Assembly: GCF_006496635.1 (NCBI RefSeq)
Contig: NZ_CP022958.1
Location: forward strand, 4,092,001-4,156,000
DNA length: 64,000 nt
Reading direction: 5' to 3'
Source of the DNA: Azoarcus sp. DD4
GTDB taxonomy: Bacteria > Pseudomonadota > Gammaproteobacteria > Burkholderiales > Rhodocyclaceae
Part shown: positions 46,788-55,665 of the stretch, in pieces
Position numbering within the stretch: position 1 is the first letter of the stretch
Layout of the letters: every line of letters starts with the position of its first letter
Made by a program: the position numbers and the translations under genes
The notes under the pieces: model-generated
Databases searched by the model: none
What the model saw: only the letters and a program-made list of their open reading frames with translations
Told to the model about the DNA's origin: nothing

Positions 46788-46869
46788 AGTCTGCGCTTCG
46801 CTCCGCCGCTACGGCGGCGCAGAGCAGTGCTCTGCGAAACCCCGCCTCCGCCCCCTTGAAGGGGAGGGA
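46788..46869. repeat. End-module copy of the repeat family
   Basis: Contains CGCTTCGCTCCGCCGC, a CAGAGCAGTGCTCTG palindrome and a terminal CCCCCTTGAAGGGGAGGG. Nearly identical modules occur at 43331-43546 and, diverged, in norD at 62322-62406. It abuts the stop of the SirB2 gene. Confidence 0.8.
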
Positions 46870-46882
46870 ATAGAACCTCGCC

Positions 46883-47275
46883 CTACCCCACCACCGCTGC
46901 CAGATACCCCGCCGAGTTCCGCGTCAGCGCCACCGACACGATCCACGCAAACACCGCCAGCGCCCCGACAAACGCCACCGCCCGTACCCCCCGCGTGCGC
47001 CCGCGCTTCAGCGCCACCGTGCCCAGCCCGATATACACCAGCAGCCCGACGATCTTCGCCGTAATCCAGGCCGAATGCGGCGGGTACTGGCCGCTCATCG
47101 CCGCCAGCGTGATCGCGCTTACCAGCAACAGGGTGTCCACCACGTGGGGCAGCACCCGGACCGGCAGCCATTGCGGCAGGCCGCCGCGCATCAGCACCCA
47201 TAGCCCACGCAGCAGGAAACCGAGGCCGCTCAACACAACGCAGGCCAGATGGATGTGCTTGATTGCCATGTACAT
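46883..47275 (-). CDS. SirB2 family inner-membrane protein
   Basis: 130 aa from ATG 47275 (GGGAGAA upstream), with four hydrophobic helices. Family features: AIKHIHLACVVLSGLGFLLRG at the start, LPHVVDTLLLVSAITLA and AWITAKIVGLLVYIGLGTVAL. The conserved histidines suggest haem or quinone contact, but the function of SirB2 is not established. Divergent from the Dnr-type regulator. Confidence 0.87.
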   Translation of the reverse strand: MYMAIKHIHLACVVLSGLGFLLRGLWVLMRGGLPQWLPVRVLPHVVDTLLLVSAITLAAMSGQYPPHSAWITAKIVGLLVYIGLGTVALKRGRTRGVRAVAFVGALAVFAWIVSVALTRNSAGYLAAVVG

Positions 47276-47366
47276 TCGACTGTTCTCCCGGTGTGCGGCA
47301 CCGCCGCGGGCGGGCCGCGGCCGCGATGGGCTAGAATCAGGGCATACCCACAACAGGCTTGCCCCC

Positions 47367-48068
47367 ATGGCCGGAGACCTCCCCAACGCCTCCCCCGCCC
47401 TGATCGCGCAACTGCGCCAGGTGCCGCTGTTTTCCGAACTCGGCGACGAGGATATCGCAAGCATCGCCCGCCAGAGCCGCGAACGCACACTGACGCGGGG
47501 CGACGTGCTGTTCCAGCGCGGCGACATGCCGCGCGGTTTCTTCTGCGTGCTGCGCGGCCAGATCAAGCTCGCCTTCTCGTCGGCTGCCGGCAACGAGAAA
47601 GTGGTCGAGGTCATCGGCGCCGGCCAGAGCTTCGGCGAAGCGGTGATGTTCATGGAGCGGCCCTATCCGGTGTTCGCCGAGGCCCTGGTCGACACCACCC
47701 TGCTCGCCATCGGCCACGATGCCATCCTCGGCCAGCTCGACGACAACCCGCGCTTCGCCCGCAAGCTGCTGGCGGGCTTGTCGATCCGGCTGCACAGCCT
47801 GGTGCGCGATGTCGAGACCTACACCCTGCGCTCCAGCATGCAACGCGTCATCGGCTACCTGCTGCAGCAAACGCCGGAAGACATCAATGCCGGCGAATGC
47901 CGCATCGACCTGCCGACCAGCAAGCAGGTGATCGCCTCGCGTCTCAACCTCACCCCGGAAACCCTGTCGCGCATCTTCCACGACCTCGCCGAAAGCGGCC
48001 TGATCACCGTGGCGGGCAAACGCATCACCCTGCACGACCTGCGCCGCCTGCGCGCCCACGAGGGCTGA
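47367..48068 (+). CDS. dnr: Crp/Fnr-family regulator, Dnr-like
   Basis: 233 aa from ATG 47367. N-terminal cyclic-nucleotide-binding-like fold (LTRGDVLFQRGDMPRGFFCVL, IGAGQSFGEAVMFMERPYPVFAEAL), then a dimer helix and Crp-type helix-turn-helix TSKQVIASRLNLTPETLSRIF. It lacks the Fnr N-terminal Cys cluster, so it belongs with Dnr/DnrD NO-responsive regulators that bind FNR-like boxes. Such boxes lie upstream of norC and two hemerythrin genes in this window. Confidence 0.8.
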   Translation: MAGDLPNASPALIAQLRQVPLFSELGDEDIASIARQSRERTLTRGDVLFQRGDMPRGFFCVLRGQIKLAFSSAAGNEKVVEVIGAGQSFGEAVMFMERPYPVFAEALVDTTLLAIGHDAILGQLDDNPRFARKLLAGLSIRLHSLVRDVETYTLRSSMQRVIGYLLQQTPEDINAGECRIDLPTSKQVIASRLNLTPETLSRIFHDLAESGLITVAGKRITLHDLRRLRAHEG

Positions 48069-48074
48069 ACGCGG

Positions 48075-49349
48075 CTACAGCGGCGTGTCCAGCGGCGCCG
48101 GCAGCGCGGCCAGATAGGCGCGCAGCGCGCCGCCGAGATTGGCCAGCAGCAATCCGCCCGATGCGGCCAGCAGCAGCCCCGCCGCCAGCGCCGCCGGCGA
48201 CCACGCCAGCGCGACGATCATCGCCAGCAGGCCGGACAGATGCAGGCGGTAGTGCAGCAGCTGGCGCGCCTCGGTCACCAGCCTGGTCATGGCCGGCGGA
48301 CGGCTGACGCTGCGGCGCAGATGCAGCCACAGGATGAAGGGCACGATCTTGTAGAGCATGCCCAGCATCACCGACAGGAAGGCGCCTGCCAGCACCAGCA
48401 CGCCGAGCAGCAGCGGCAGGCCGGCACCGAGATCCACCCCCGCGACGCTTGCCGCCAGCAGGGCCGCGGCGGCGGCCAGCGCCACCATCGCCAGCCGCCA
48501 GAAGCGGAAGCAGGCATCGGTCACCTTGCGCCGGCGACGCCGCTGCAGCGCCAGCGTCGCCCACGCGAAAGCAGCCGCAGCCAGCGCAAGGCCGAGCGCA
48601 AGCGCGGCGTCCGTCCAGGCCCACCCGAACGCCCAGGCCAGGCTGCCGGCCACCAGCAGGACGACCATGCCGATCAGCAGGCCACGCGTGAAGCGCACCG
48701 GGTAAGCCGGCGTGAGCAGGAACATCGGCACCACCAACCAAGCCACCGCCGCCAGCAGCAGACCGCCCCAGCCGCCCAGGCCCCAGGCCTGATGCAGCAC
48801 CGACAACGCCAGCCAGTCCGGCGCGATGTCGCCGCTGCGCGCCAGCGCCAGCGCGAACCCCAAGCCCACCGTCACCACCAGCGCCACCATCGCGCCACGC
48901 AAGCCCCACACCGTGGCGCCGAGCGCCGCGGTGCGCCACAGGCCGACGGAAACACCGAGAAAGAGCGCGAGGATGGCGAGACCGAGCAGCGACAGGGCGG
49001 CATGGAAGAACACCGCGTCGCCCAGCAGGAAGCCGGCGGCGAGCGCGCCGCCGCCGAGGCTGAGCGCCAGGTGCACCAGCCCGGCGAGGATGCGCGGCTG
49101 CCAGACGTTGGCACCGGCCGCCACCGGCAGCACCTGGAACAGCGCGCCCAGCATGATCTGCAACATCATCCCGGCGGTGAGCAGATGGGTGGCGGCGAGC
49201 GCCTCCGGCGTCCACCGGCTGGCGAACACCGCCTCGCCGCGCAGCGCCAGCAGCAGGCCGGCGGCGATGGCGAACAGCGGTGCGGTGAAGAAGAAGCGCA
49301 GCGGCACCGACAGCGGCGGAGCCTGCTCGAAGGACATATCGGTGGCCAT
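48075..49349 (-). CDS. Polytopic membrane protein, NnrS/CcoN-like
   Basis: 424 aa with about 12 hydrophobic helices. THLLTAGMMLQIMLGALFQVLPV, SVLHQAWGLGGWGG and MLGMLYKIVPFILWLHLRR contain conserved His positions and resemble the haem-copper-like proteins found near nor genes (NnrS and related). Role may be in NO tolerance; not proven. An ATG four codons in (MSFEQ) is an alternative start. It overlaps nothing and follows DUF2249 on the same strand by 34 bases. Confidence 0.7.
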   Translation of the reverse strand: MATDMSFEQAPPLSVPLRFFFTAPLFAIAAGLLLALRGEAVFASRWTPEALAATHLLTAGMMLQIMLGALFQVLPVAAGANVWQPRILAGLVHLALSLGGGALAAGFLLGDAVFFHAALSLLGLAILALFLGVSVGLWRTAALGATVWGLRGAMVALVVTVGLGFALALARSGDIAPDWLALSVLHQAWGLGGWGGLLLAAVAWLVVPMFLLTPAYPVRFTRGLLIGMVVLLVAGSLAWAFGWAWTDAALALGLALAAAAFAWATLALQRRRRRKVTDACFRFWRLAMVALAAAAALLAASVAGVDLGAGLPLLLGVLVLAGAFLSVMLGMLYKIVPFILWLHLRRSVSRPPAMTRLVTEARQLLHYRLHLSGLLAMIVALAWSPAALAAGLLLAASGGLLLANLGGALRAYLAALPAPLDTPL

Positions 49350-49383
49350 CAGTCGCCCTCCTCCCGACTGCCCGCAGCGGCCG

Positions 49384-49623
49384 TCATGTACCGGCGTGGC
49401 GGATGTGGATGATGAAGCGGCCGTCGTCCTCGCAGTACTCGACGCGGTAGGCGAAACCGTTGTTCTTCAGGATGTTGTAGAGCGGAAAGGGCTCGCGGTT
49501 GAGCCAGAGCTGCAGCGTTTCGTCGCGCGGCAGCGTGTCCAGCGCCTCCAGGGTCAGCTCCATCGGCCCCGGCGGCTGCAGGTCGCGGGCGTCGATCACG
49601 CGCGGCGGAACATCGTCAGCCAT
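49384..49623 (-). CDS. DUF2249 domain protein
   Basis: 79 aa: VIDARDLQPPGPMELTLEALDTLPRDETLQLWLNREPFPLY, then RFIIHIRH. This is the small alpha/beta DUF2249 fold (related to TusA/SirA), common in NO and denitrification clusters. It overlaps the hemerythrin stop by 8 bases, so translation is coupled. Confidence 0.85.
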   Translation of the reverse strand: MADDVPPRVIDARDLQPPGPMELTLEALDTLPRDETLQLWLNREPFPLYNILKNNGFAYRVEYCEDDGRFIIHIRHAGT

Positions 49624-50080
49624 GGGACACCTCCGCCAGCGCCTGCTCGACCTCGCCCATGAGGGCACCGAAGGCAGCCGCGTCGCCGCCGAGCACCTGG
49701 TCGCACATCGGGTAGAGGATGTTCTCCTCCTTCATGTTGTGCTGCTGCATCAGGATCAGCAGGGTCTCGGTGGCATCGCCGAAGGCGTCGGCATCGCGTG
49801 CCGCCAGCGCATCGTCCAGCCAGCTCAGCAGTTCGCGCATTTCGTCGTGCTCCGAGCGCATCACCCGCGTCGGCCCGCCGGCATTGCCGGTCTGCCGCTC
49901 GAAGGCCGGGAAGATGCGCCCCTCTTCCACGTCGAGGTGGCCCAGCAGGTCGGCGCGAAAGCGCGCGAAGCTGTCGGCGCAGGACGGCCAGTCGGCGCTG
50001 CGGGCGGCGGCCTCGGCGGCGGCGAAGACCTCGTCGCAGTGGCCATGGTGTTGATGCATCAGTCGGGTCAGTCGGTCCAT
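49616..50080 (-). CDS. Hemerythrin-like protein of the nor region
   Basis: 154 aa. HHE elements: MHQHHGHCDEVF near the start, LLGHLDVEEGRIFP, RSEHDEMRELL and LMQQHNMKEENILYP. This is a distinct hemerythrin from the two in the box region and is closer to the NO/iron-repair type (YtfE-like, DnrN-like). An FNR/DNR box 57 bases upstream and a DUF2249 partner support a role in nitrosative stress, by inference. Confidence 0.85.
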   Translation of the reverse strand: MDRLTRLMHQHHGHCDEVFAAAEAAARSADWPSCADSFARFRADLLGHLDVEEGRIFPAFERQTGNAGGPTRVMRSEHDEMRELLSWLDDALAARDADAFGDATETLLILMQQHNMKEENILYPMCDQVLGGDAAAFGALMGEVEQALAEVSHG

Positions 50081-50136
50081 TGCGCGGCTCCGGGTGGTGG
50101 ATGGCCGGATTGTTCGCGCCGCTGCGGCGCCGCTCC

Positions 50137-50150
50137 TTGACGCCCATCAA
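50137..50150. promoter_or_regulatory. FNR/DNR box for the hemerythrin-DUF2249-membrane protein operon
   Basis: TTGACGCCCATCAA: TTGAC-N4-ATCAA, one mismatch to the FNR/DNR consensus. Between the divergent hemerythrin and norC genes, 57 bases from the hemerythrin start. Confidence 0.65.
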
Positions 50151-50206
50151 GTCGTGAAATTCCCTCGCCGGCGGCGCCCGGACCTTGCGCCGATGCCGGG
50201 TGGTTC

Positions 50207-50220
50207 TTGATTTGAATCAT
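50207..50220. promoter_or_regulatory. FNR/DNR box for norCB
   Basis: TTGATTTGAATCAT: TTGAT-N4-ATCAT, one mismatch to consensus, centred about 95 bases before the norC ATG. Separate from the box at 50137. Confidence 0.7.
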
Positions 50221-50308
50221 GGAGAAAGCGTCCCTGCAGAAACGAGAATCCGCCGCATTACCCGTTTTCCCTCCCCAACCAGAAGAGACCCGACATGAGG
50301 ACACTGCC

Positions 50309-50734
50309 ATGAGCGGCATCATGACCAAGGCGATGGCGCGCAATATTTTCTACGGCGGATCGATGTTCTTCTTCCTGCTGTTCCTTGCGCTCACCTTCCA
50401 TACCGAGAAAGAGCTGCCCAAGCTCGACAACCGCGAAAACCTCACCCCGGCGGTGATCGCCGGCAAGAAGATCTGGGAGACGCGCAACTGCATCGGCTGC
50501 CACACCCTGCTCGGCGAAGGCGCCTACTTCGCGCCCGAGCTCGGCAACGTCTATGTACGCCGCGGGCCGGACTTCATCAAGGCCTGGATCAAGGCCCAGC
50601 CCACCGGCGCCCCCGGCCGCCGCCAGATGCCGCAGTTCAACCTGACGGAGCAGGAACTCGACGACCTCGTCGCCTTCCTGAAGTACAGCTCCGAGATCAA
50701 GACCGCCAACTGGCCTCCCAACATCGAAGGCTGA
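50309..50734 (+). CDS. norC: Nitric oxide reductase subunit C (cytochrome c)
   Basis: 141 aa from ATG 50309; an earlier in-frame ATG gives 30 extra residues unlike NorC. One N-terminal transmembrane anchor (SMFFFLLFLALTFHT), then a periplasmic c-type haem site CIGCH within ETRNCIGCHTLLGEGAYFAPEL and a distal Met (QMPQFNL). It passes electrons to NorB. 26 bases separate it from norB. Confidence 0.95.
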   Translation: MSGIMTKAMARNIFYGGSMFFFLLFLALTFHTEKELPKLDNRENLTPAVIAGKKIWETRNCIGCHTLLGEGAYFAPELGNVYVRRGPDFIKAWIKAQPTGAPGRRQMPQFNLTEQELDDLVAFLKYSSEIKTANWPPNIEG

Positions 50735-50760
50735 CCGCCCGCGTCCGCAAGGAGAAACTC

Positions 50761-52140
50761 ATGCAATACAAATCACAGGCGGTCGCCAAGCCCTACTTCG
50801 TGGCGGCGATCGGACTCTTCGTCGGCCAGATCGTGTTCGGCCTGATCATGGGCCTGCAGTACGTGGTCGGGGATTTCCTCTTCCCCGCCCTGCCCTTCAA
50901 CGTCGCACGCATGGTGCACACCAACCTGCTCATCGTGTGGCTGCTGTTCGGCTTCATGGGCGCGGCCTACTACATGGTGCCGGAGGAATCCGAAACCGAG
51001 CTCTACAGCCCGAAACTGGCGCTGGCGCTGTTCTGGGTCTTCCTCGCCGCCGGCGCGCTGACCATCCTCGGCTACCTCTTCGTGCCCTACGCCAAGCTCG
51101 CCGAGATGACCGGCAACGACATCCTGGCGACCATGGGGCGCGAGTTCCTGGAGCAGCCGCTGATCACCAAGATCGGCATCGTGGTGGTGGCGCTGGCCTT
51201 CCTGTTCAACATCACCATGACCATGCTGCGCGGGCGCAAGACGGCGATCAGCATGGTGCTGCTGCTGGGGTTGTGGGGGCTGGCGATCTTCTTCCTGTTC
51301 TCCTTCGTCAATCCGCACAACCTGGTGCGCGACAAGTTCTACTGGTGGTGGGTGGTGCACCTGTGGGTTGAGGGCGTGTGGGAACTGATCCTTGGCGCGC
51401 TGCTGGCCTTCGTGCTGATCAAGGTCACCGGTGTCGACCGCGAAGTCATCGAGAAGTGGCTGTACGTCATCATCACGCTGACGCTGGTGACCGGCATCAT
51501 CGGCACCGGCCACCACTACTACTGGATCGGCGCGCCGGAATACTGGCAGTGGTGGGGTTCGATCTTCTCCGCGCTGGAGCCGATTCCCTTCTTCGCGATG
51601 ACGGTGTTCGCCTTCAACATGGTCAACCGCCGCCGCCGCGAGCATCCCAACCGCGCCGCCACGCTGTGGGCGCTGGGCACCGGGGTGATGGCCTTCCTCG
51701 GCGCCGGGGTGTGGGGCTTCCTGCACACGCTGGCCCCGGTGAACTTCTACACCCACGGCAGCCAGATCACCGCCGCCCACGGCCACATGGCCTTCTACGG
51801 CGCCTACGTGATGGTGGTGCTGTGCATCATCAGCTACGCCATGCCCATCCTGCGCGGCCGCGCCGCCAACTCGAACAAGGCGCAGGTGATGGAGATGTGG
51901 AGCTTCTGGCTGATGACGATCGCGATGGTGTTCATCACCCTCTTCCTCACCGCCGCCGGCATCCTGCAGATCTGGCTGCAGCGCGTCTCCGACACGCCGC
52001 TGTCCTTCATGGCAGCGCAGGACCAGATCTCGCTGTTCTACTGGATGCGCGAGGCCTCGGGCGCGGTGTTCTTCATCGGCCTGCTGATCTACCTGGCGAG
52101 CTTCTTCGTGAAGGGCGAGAAGAAGGCCGCGACCGCCTGA
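50761..52140 (+). CDS. norB: Nitric oxide reductase subunit B
   Basis: Catalytic subunit reducing 2 NO to N2O; 459 aa, twelve transmembrane helices. Ligand residues are visible: H53 in MVHTNLLIVW (low-spin haem), HLWVEGVWE (His plus the two Glu of the FeB site), GTGHHYYWIG (His pair) and AAHGHMAFYGAYVM near the C-terminus. AAGGAGAAA precedes the ATG. It forms the cNor complex with NorC. The usual norQ/norD genes are 7 kb downstream. Confidence 0.96.
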   Translation: MQYKSQAVAKPYFVAAIGLFVGQIVFGLIMGLQYVVGDFLFPALPFNVARMVHTNLLIVWLLFGFMGAAYYMVPEESETELYSPKLALALFWVFLAAGALTILGYLFVPYAKLAEMTGNDILATMGREFLEQPLITKIGIVVVALAFLFNITMTMLRGRKTAISMVLLLGLWGLAIFFLFSFVNPHNLVRDKFYWWWVVHLWVEGVWELILGALLAFVLIKVTGVDREVIEKWLYVIITLTLVTGIIGTGHHYYWIGAPEYWQWWGSIFSALEPIPFFAMTVFAFNMVNRRRREHPNRAATLWALGTGVMAFLGAGVWGFLHTLAPVNFYTHGSQITAAHGHMAFYGAYVMVVLCIISYAMPILRGRAANSNKAQVMEMWSFWLMTIAMVFITLFLTAAGILQIWLQRVSDTPLSFMAAQDQISLFYWMREASGAVFFIGLLIYLASFFVKGEKKAATA

Positions 52141-52225
52141 CGAAGCGGATTCCGGTTGCCCCGCCGCGGCGGGGCCGGCCCGGGGGCGGCGACAGCCGCC
52201 CCATTTCCATCCGGAGGTCCGGCAG

Positions 52226-52429
52226 ATGGCCAGGAAATTCCCACTGCATCCTAAGCACCCCGAACGCATCTGCTGGGGCTGCGACAAATACTGCCCGGCC
52301 GATTCGCTGGCCTGCGGCAACGGCTCGGGCCGCACCCAGCACCCGGCCGAACTGCTGGGCGACGACTGGTACCTCTGCGGCGACTGGGAGCTGGACGTCG
52401 CCGAAGACACGGCCTTGCCCCCGTCCTGA
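52226..52429 (+). CDS. DUF3079 domain protein
   Basis: 67 aa: FPLHPKHPERICWGCDKYCPADSLACGNG, then HPAELLGDDWYLCGDW. The four Cys in CWGCDKYC and LACGNG suggest a small metal-binding fold. CCGGAGG lies before the ATG. It follows norB by 85 bases on the same strand; no function is known. Confidence 0.85.
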   Translation: MARKFPLHPKHPERICWGCDKYCPADSLACGNGSGRTQHPAELLGDDWYLCGDWELDVAEDTALPPS

Positions 52430-52488
52430 GCGGTTCATCCGCCTCTTTCACCGCGCTGCAGCGCCAGACGCAACGCCCGGCACTGCGC

Positions 52489-52995
52489 TCAACTCCCCAT
52501 CGCCTCGATCTCCACCCGCGGATTGCTGGTGTAGTACATGCGCTCGCCGTCCTGCAGCCGCAGGTAGTTGTCGCCCTTGATCGTGCAGTGCGCGCCCAGG
52601 GTGGGGTCGTGGTGCAGGATGTGGCCGTCGGGCATGACGCCGTAGATCAGGATGGCATGGCCGAAGCGGCGCTTGCCGATGAAGAACTTGCCGACCTTGC
52701 CGCCGCCCATGAAAGGGCCGTTCTGCTTCAGGAAGGCCGCGATCTCGTCGGTGGAAGCGAAGTTCCTGTCCTCGAAGCGCAGGTTGTTGGTGCTGCGGAA
52801 GGCCTGCGGGATCTCGTCGTAGGAACGGGGCGTCCAGTGGCTGGCGAGCCCGGAGACGGTGTCGTCGTTGATGGTCGAACTGCCCGCGTGCCACTTCAGC
52901 AGCATTTTCAGGCAGGCGTACCAGCAACTGTTCATCTTGGTCTGACGGATGAAATCGGGCTCGCGAAGGATGATGCTGGCCACGGTGGCCTCCAT
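52489..52995 (-). CDS. Papain-like (C39-type) cysteine peptidase domain protein
   Basis: About 168 aa from ATG 52995; a GTG at 53043 would add 16 residues. Catalytic Cys in KMNSCWYACLKMLL (C24), His in FGHAILIYGV, Asp in HILHHDPTLG. This order Cys-His-Asp fits papain-like/C39 peptidases. There is no signal peptide and no transporter or secretion partner adjacent, so it may be a stand-alone toxin, immunity or processing enzyme. Its job is unknown. Confidence 0.7.
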   Translation of the reverse strand: MEATVASIILREPDFIRQTKMNSCWYACLKMLLKWHAGSSTINDDTVSGLASHWTPRSYDEIPQAFRSTNNLRFEDRNFASTDEIAAFLKQNGPFMGGGKVGKFFIGKRRFGHAILIYGVMPDGHILHHDPTLGAHCTIKGDNYLRLQDGERMYYTSNPRVEIEAMGS

Positions 52996-53066
52996 GTGGT
53001 CGGGGTTCGGGACGATGCGAGCCGGGACGATAGCAAACGCCACCGCCCCGCGTCAGCGGCCTGCCG

Positions 53067-54944
53067 CTACAGCAGAACCTGGGTGCCGAGTTCCACCACC
53101 TGGTTGGCCGGCAGCCGGAAATAGGTGGCGGCGCCTTCGGCCTGCCGGTTCATCCACGAGAACAGGGCGCAGCGCCAGCGCTGCAGCGCCCCCGGACCGT
53201 CGACGATCACCGAACGCGCGACGAAATAGGTGGTCGCCATCGGTTCGAGCGCGAGCCCCAGCCGCTCCAGCCCGGCCAGCGCCTGCGGCAGATCGGGCTC
53301 CTCGCGGAAGCCGAAACGCACGTCGAGCTGGTAGATGTCCGGCGCAAGCGGCGTCAGCTTCAGGCGTTCGTCGTCGGCCACATAGGGCACGTCCTCGTTG
53401 ACCACGTGGAGGAACAGGGTCTGCTCGTGCATTACCTTGTAGTGCTTGAGGTTGTGGAACAGCGCGCTCGGCACCACCGAGGTGTCCGAGGTCAGGTAGA
53501 CGGCGGTGCCGGGCACGCGCGGCACGTCCGGATGCGGGCCGCGGACGAAGCCGTCCATCGGTACGTCGATGCGCCGCCGCTGCTCGGCTACCAGCCCGCT
53601 GCCCGCCTTCCAGGTCGTCAGCGCCGTGAAGATGGCAGCGCCGAGCACCATGGGGAACCAGCCGCCGGCAGCGATCTTGGTGAGATTGGAGCCGAAGAAG
53701 GCGCATTCGAGCAGCACGAACACGGCCATCGCCGCCAGCAGCAGCCAGCGCCAGCGCCCGCCGACGGCGAGCGTGACGAAGGCGGTGAGCGCGGTGGTGA
53801 TGATCATCGTGCCCGACACCGCGATGCCGTAAGCCGCCGCCAGCGCGGCCGAGGAGCCGAACTCCAGCACCAGCACCACCACCGCCGCGAGCATCAGCCA
53901 GTTCACGCTGGGAATGTAGATCTGGCCGCGCTCGCTGTCGGAGGTGTGGAGGATGCGCACCCGCGGCAGGTAGCCGAGCTGCGCCGCCTGCAGGGTCATC
54001 GAGTAGGCGCCCGAGATCGTCGCCTGCGAGGCGATCACCGTGGCCGCAGTGGCGAGGCCGATGAGCGGGAACACGAACCAGTCGGGCGCGAGCAGGTAGA
54101 AGGGGTTTTCCGCCGCGGCGGGATCGCGCAGCACCAGCGCGCCCTGGCCGAAATAGTTGATCAGCAGCGCGGGGCAGACCAGGCCGTACCAGGCCAGGCG
54201 CACGGCCCTGGCGCCGAAGTGCCCCATGTCGGCATAGAGCGCCTCGCCGCCGGTCAGCGCCAGGAAGACCGCCGACAGCAACAGGAAGGCCGCGCCCGGA
54301 TGCTCGATGGCGAAGCGCAGCGCATGCACGGGATTGACCGCCGCCAGCACCTGCGGCGTCTGCACGATGGACACCAGCCCGAGGACGGCGAGCGCGCCGA
54401 ACCACAGCAGCGTGATGGGGCCGAACAGGCGCCCGACGCGGCTGGTGCCGTGCTTCTGGATCACGAACAGGCCGACCAGGATGCCGACGGTGATCGGCGC
54501 TATCAGGTGTTCGAACTGCGGCGCCGCCACCGACAGCCCCTCGATCGCCGACAGCACCGAGATCGCCGGCGTGATGATCGCGTCGCCATAGAACAGTGCG
54601 GCGGCGAACACGCCGGCCCCGATCACCAGCGCCGCCAGCCGCGGCGCATGAGCGGCGTGGCGGTGGGCGAGCGCGGTCAGCGCCAGCACGCCGCCTTCGC
54701 CGTCGTTGTCGTAGCGGAGCACGATCCATACGTACTTGAGCGAGATGATGAGCATCAGCGCCCAGAAGAAGGCCGACAGCGCGGCCAGCACGTTGGCCTC
54801 GCTCACCGCCAGCGCATGCGAGCCATGAAAGGCTTCCTTGAACGCATAGAGCGGACTGGTGCCGATGTCGCCGTAGACGACGCCGAGTGCGGCGAGGGCG
54901 AGACCGCCGAGACGACTCTTCGGCGCTTGATGGGTTGCAGACAT
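53067..54944 (-). CDS. kup: Low-affinity potassium transporter Kup
   Basis: 625 aa from ATG 54944 (ACGGAGAAC). Twelve hydrophobic helices and the Kup hallmarks GVVYGDIGTSPLYAFKEAF, FYGDAIITPAISVLSAIEG and GGEALYADMGHFG, with a soluble C-terminal domain of about 170 aa. It takes up K+ with H+. It lies next to a KdpDE-like pair on the same strand, 28 bases after kdpE. Confidence 0.94.
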   Translation of the reverse strand: MSATHQAPKSRLGGLALAALGVVYGDIGTSPLYAFKEAFHGSHALAVSEANVLAALSAFFWALMLIISLKYVWIVLRYDNDGEGGVLALTALAHRHAAHAPRLAALVIGAGVFAAALFYGDAIITPAISVLSAIEGLSVAAPQFEHLIAPITVGILVGLFVIQKHGTSRVGRLFGPITLLWFGALAVLGLVSIVQTPQVLAAVNPVHALRFAIEHPGAAFLLLSAVFLALTGGEALYADMGHFGARAVRLAWYGLVCPALLINYFGQGALVLRDPAAAENPFYLLAPDWFVFPLIGLATAATVIASQATISGAYSMTLQAAQLGYLPRVRILHTSDSERGQIYIPSVNWLMLAAVVVLVLEFGSSAALAAAYGIAVSGTMIITTALTAFVTLAVGGRWRWLLLAAMAVFVLLECAFFGSNLTKIAAGGWFPMVLGAAIFTALTTWKAGSGLVAEQRRRIDVPMDGFVRGPHPDVPRVPGTAVYLTSDTSVVPSALFHNLKHYKVMHEQTLFLHVVNEDVPYVADDERLKLTPLAPDIYQLDVRFGFREEPDLPQALAGLERLGLALEPMATTYFVARSVIVDGPGALQRWRCALFSWMNRQAEGAATYFRLPANQVVELGTQVLL

Positions 54945-54972
54945 GGGTTCTCCGTGGTCAGGGCGGCGCCGG

Positions 54973-55665
54973 CTAGAGCTGAAAGCGGTAGCCGACACCG
55001 ATTTCGGTGCGGAAATGCGCCGGCCGCAGCGGATCGGCTTCGAGCTTCTGGCGCAGGTGCCCGACATAGACGCGCAGGTAATGGGTGGCATCGGCATAGC
55101 CGGGCCCCCACACCTCACGCAGCAGCTGGCGATGGGTCATGACCTTGCCGGCATTGGCGAGCAGGGTGGCGAGCAGGCGATATTCGATCGCGGTGAGGTG
55201 CACCGGCGCGCCGGCCCGCGTCACCAGCTGGCGAGCCAGGTCGACCTCGACCTCGCCGAAGCGGATCAGCGCCGCCTCCTGGCCGCGGTCGCCCTCGGCC
55301 CGGCGCAGCAGGGCACGCACGCGGGCAAGCAGTTCGCCGACGGAAAACGGCTTGGTGAGATAGTCGTCGGCGCCGGCATCGAGCGCGCCTATCTTGTCCT
55401 GCTCGTCGCTGCGGGCGGACAGCACCAGGATGGGCAGGCGCGACCAGTCGCGTACCGCATGCACGAAGGCCACGCCGTCGCGGTCCGGCAGGCCGAGGTC
55501 GAGGATCACCAGGTCCGGCGTCCGCGCGGCGGCCTCGTCGAGGCCCTGCGCGAAGGTCGCGGCCTCGCTCACCGCATGGCCGGCGCGTTCCAGGACCTGG
55601 CGGACGAAGCGGCGGATCTGGTGCTCGTCCTCGACGACCAGGATGCGGGCTGCCTGCTCCTTCAT
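54973..55665 (-). CDS. kdpE: KdpE-like response regulator
   Basis: 230 aa. Receiver domain with ILVVEDEHQIRR, phospho-Asp in LVILDLGLPDRDG and LTKPFSVGELLARV, then an OmpR-type winged helix (LTAIEYRLLATLLANAGKVMTHRQLL; YLRVYVGHLRQKLE). Its ATG overlaps the kinase stop by 4 bases (ATGA). No kdpFABC is visible in the window; the adjacent kup is a plausible target. Confidence 0.9.
   Translation of the reverse strand: MKEQAARILVVEDEHQIRRFVRQVLERAGHAVSEAATFAQGLDEAAARTPDLVILDLGLPDRDGVAFVHAVRDWSRLPILVLSARSDEQDKIGALDAGADDYLTKPFSVGELLARVRALLRRAEGDRGQEAALIRFGEVEVDLARQLVTRAGAPVHLTAIEYRLLATLLANAGKVMTHRQLLREVWGPGYADATHYLRVYVGHLRQKLEADPLRPAHFRTEIGVGYRFQL

Noticed and set aside
50773..52410. A 545-codon minus-strand frame across norB
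   Set aside because: norB on the plus strand has all haem and FeB ligands; the opposite frame is compositionally typical of a shadow.
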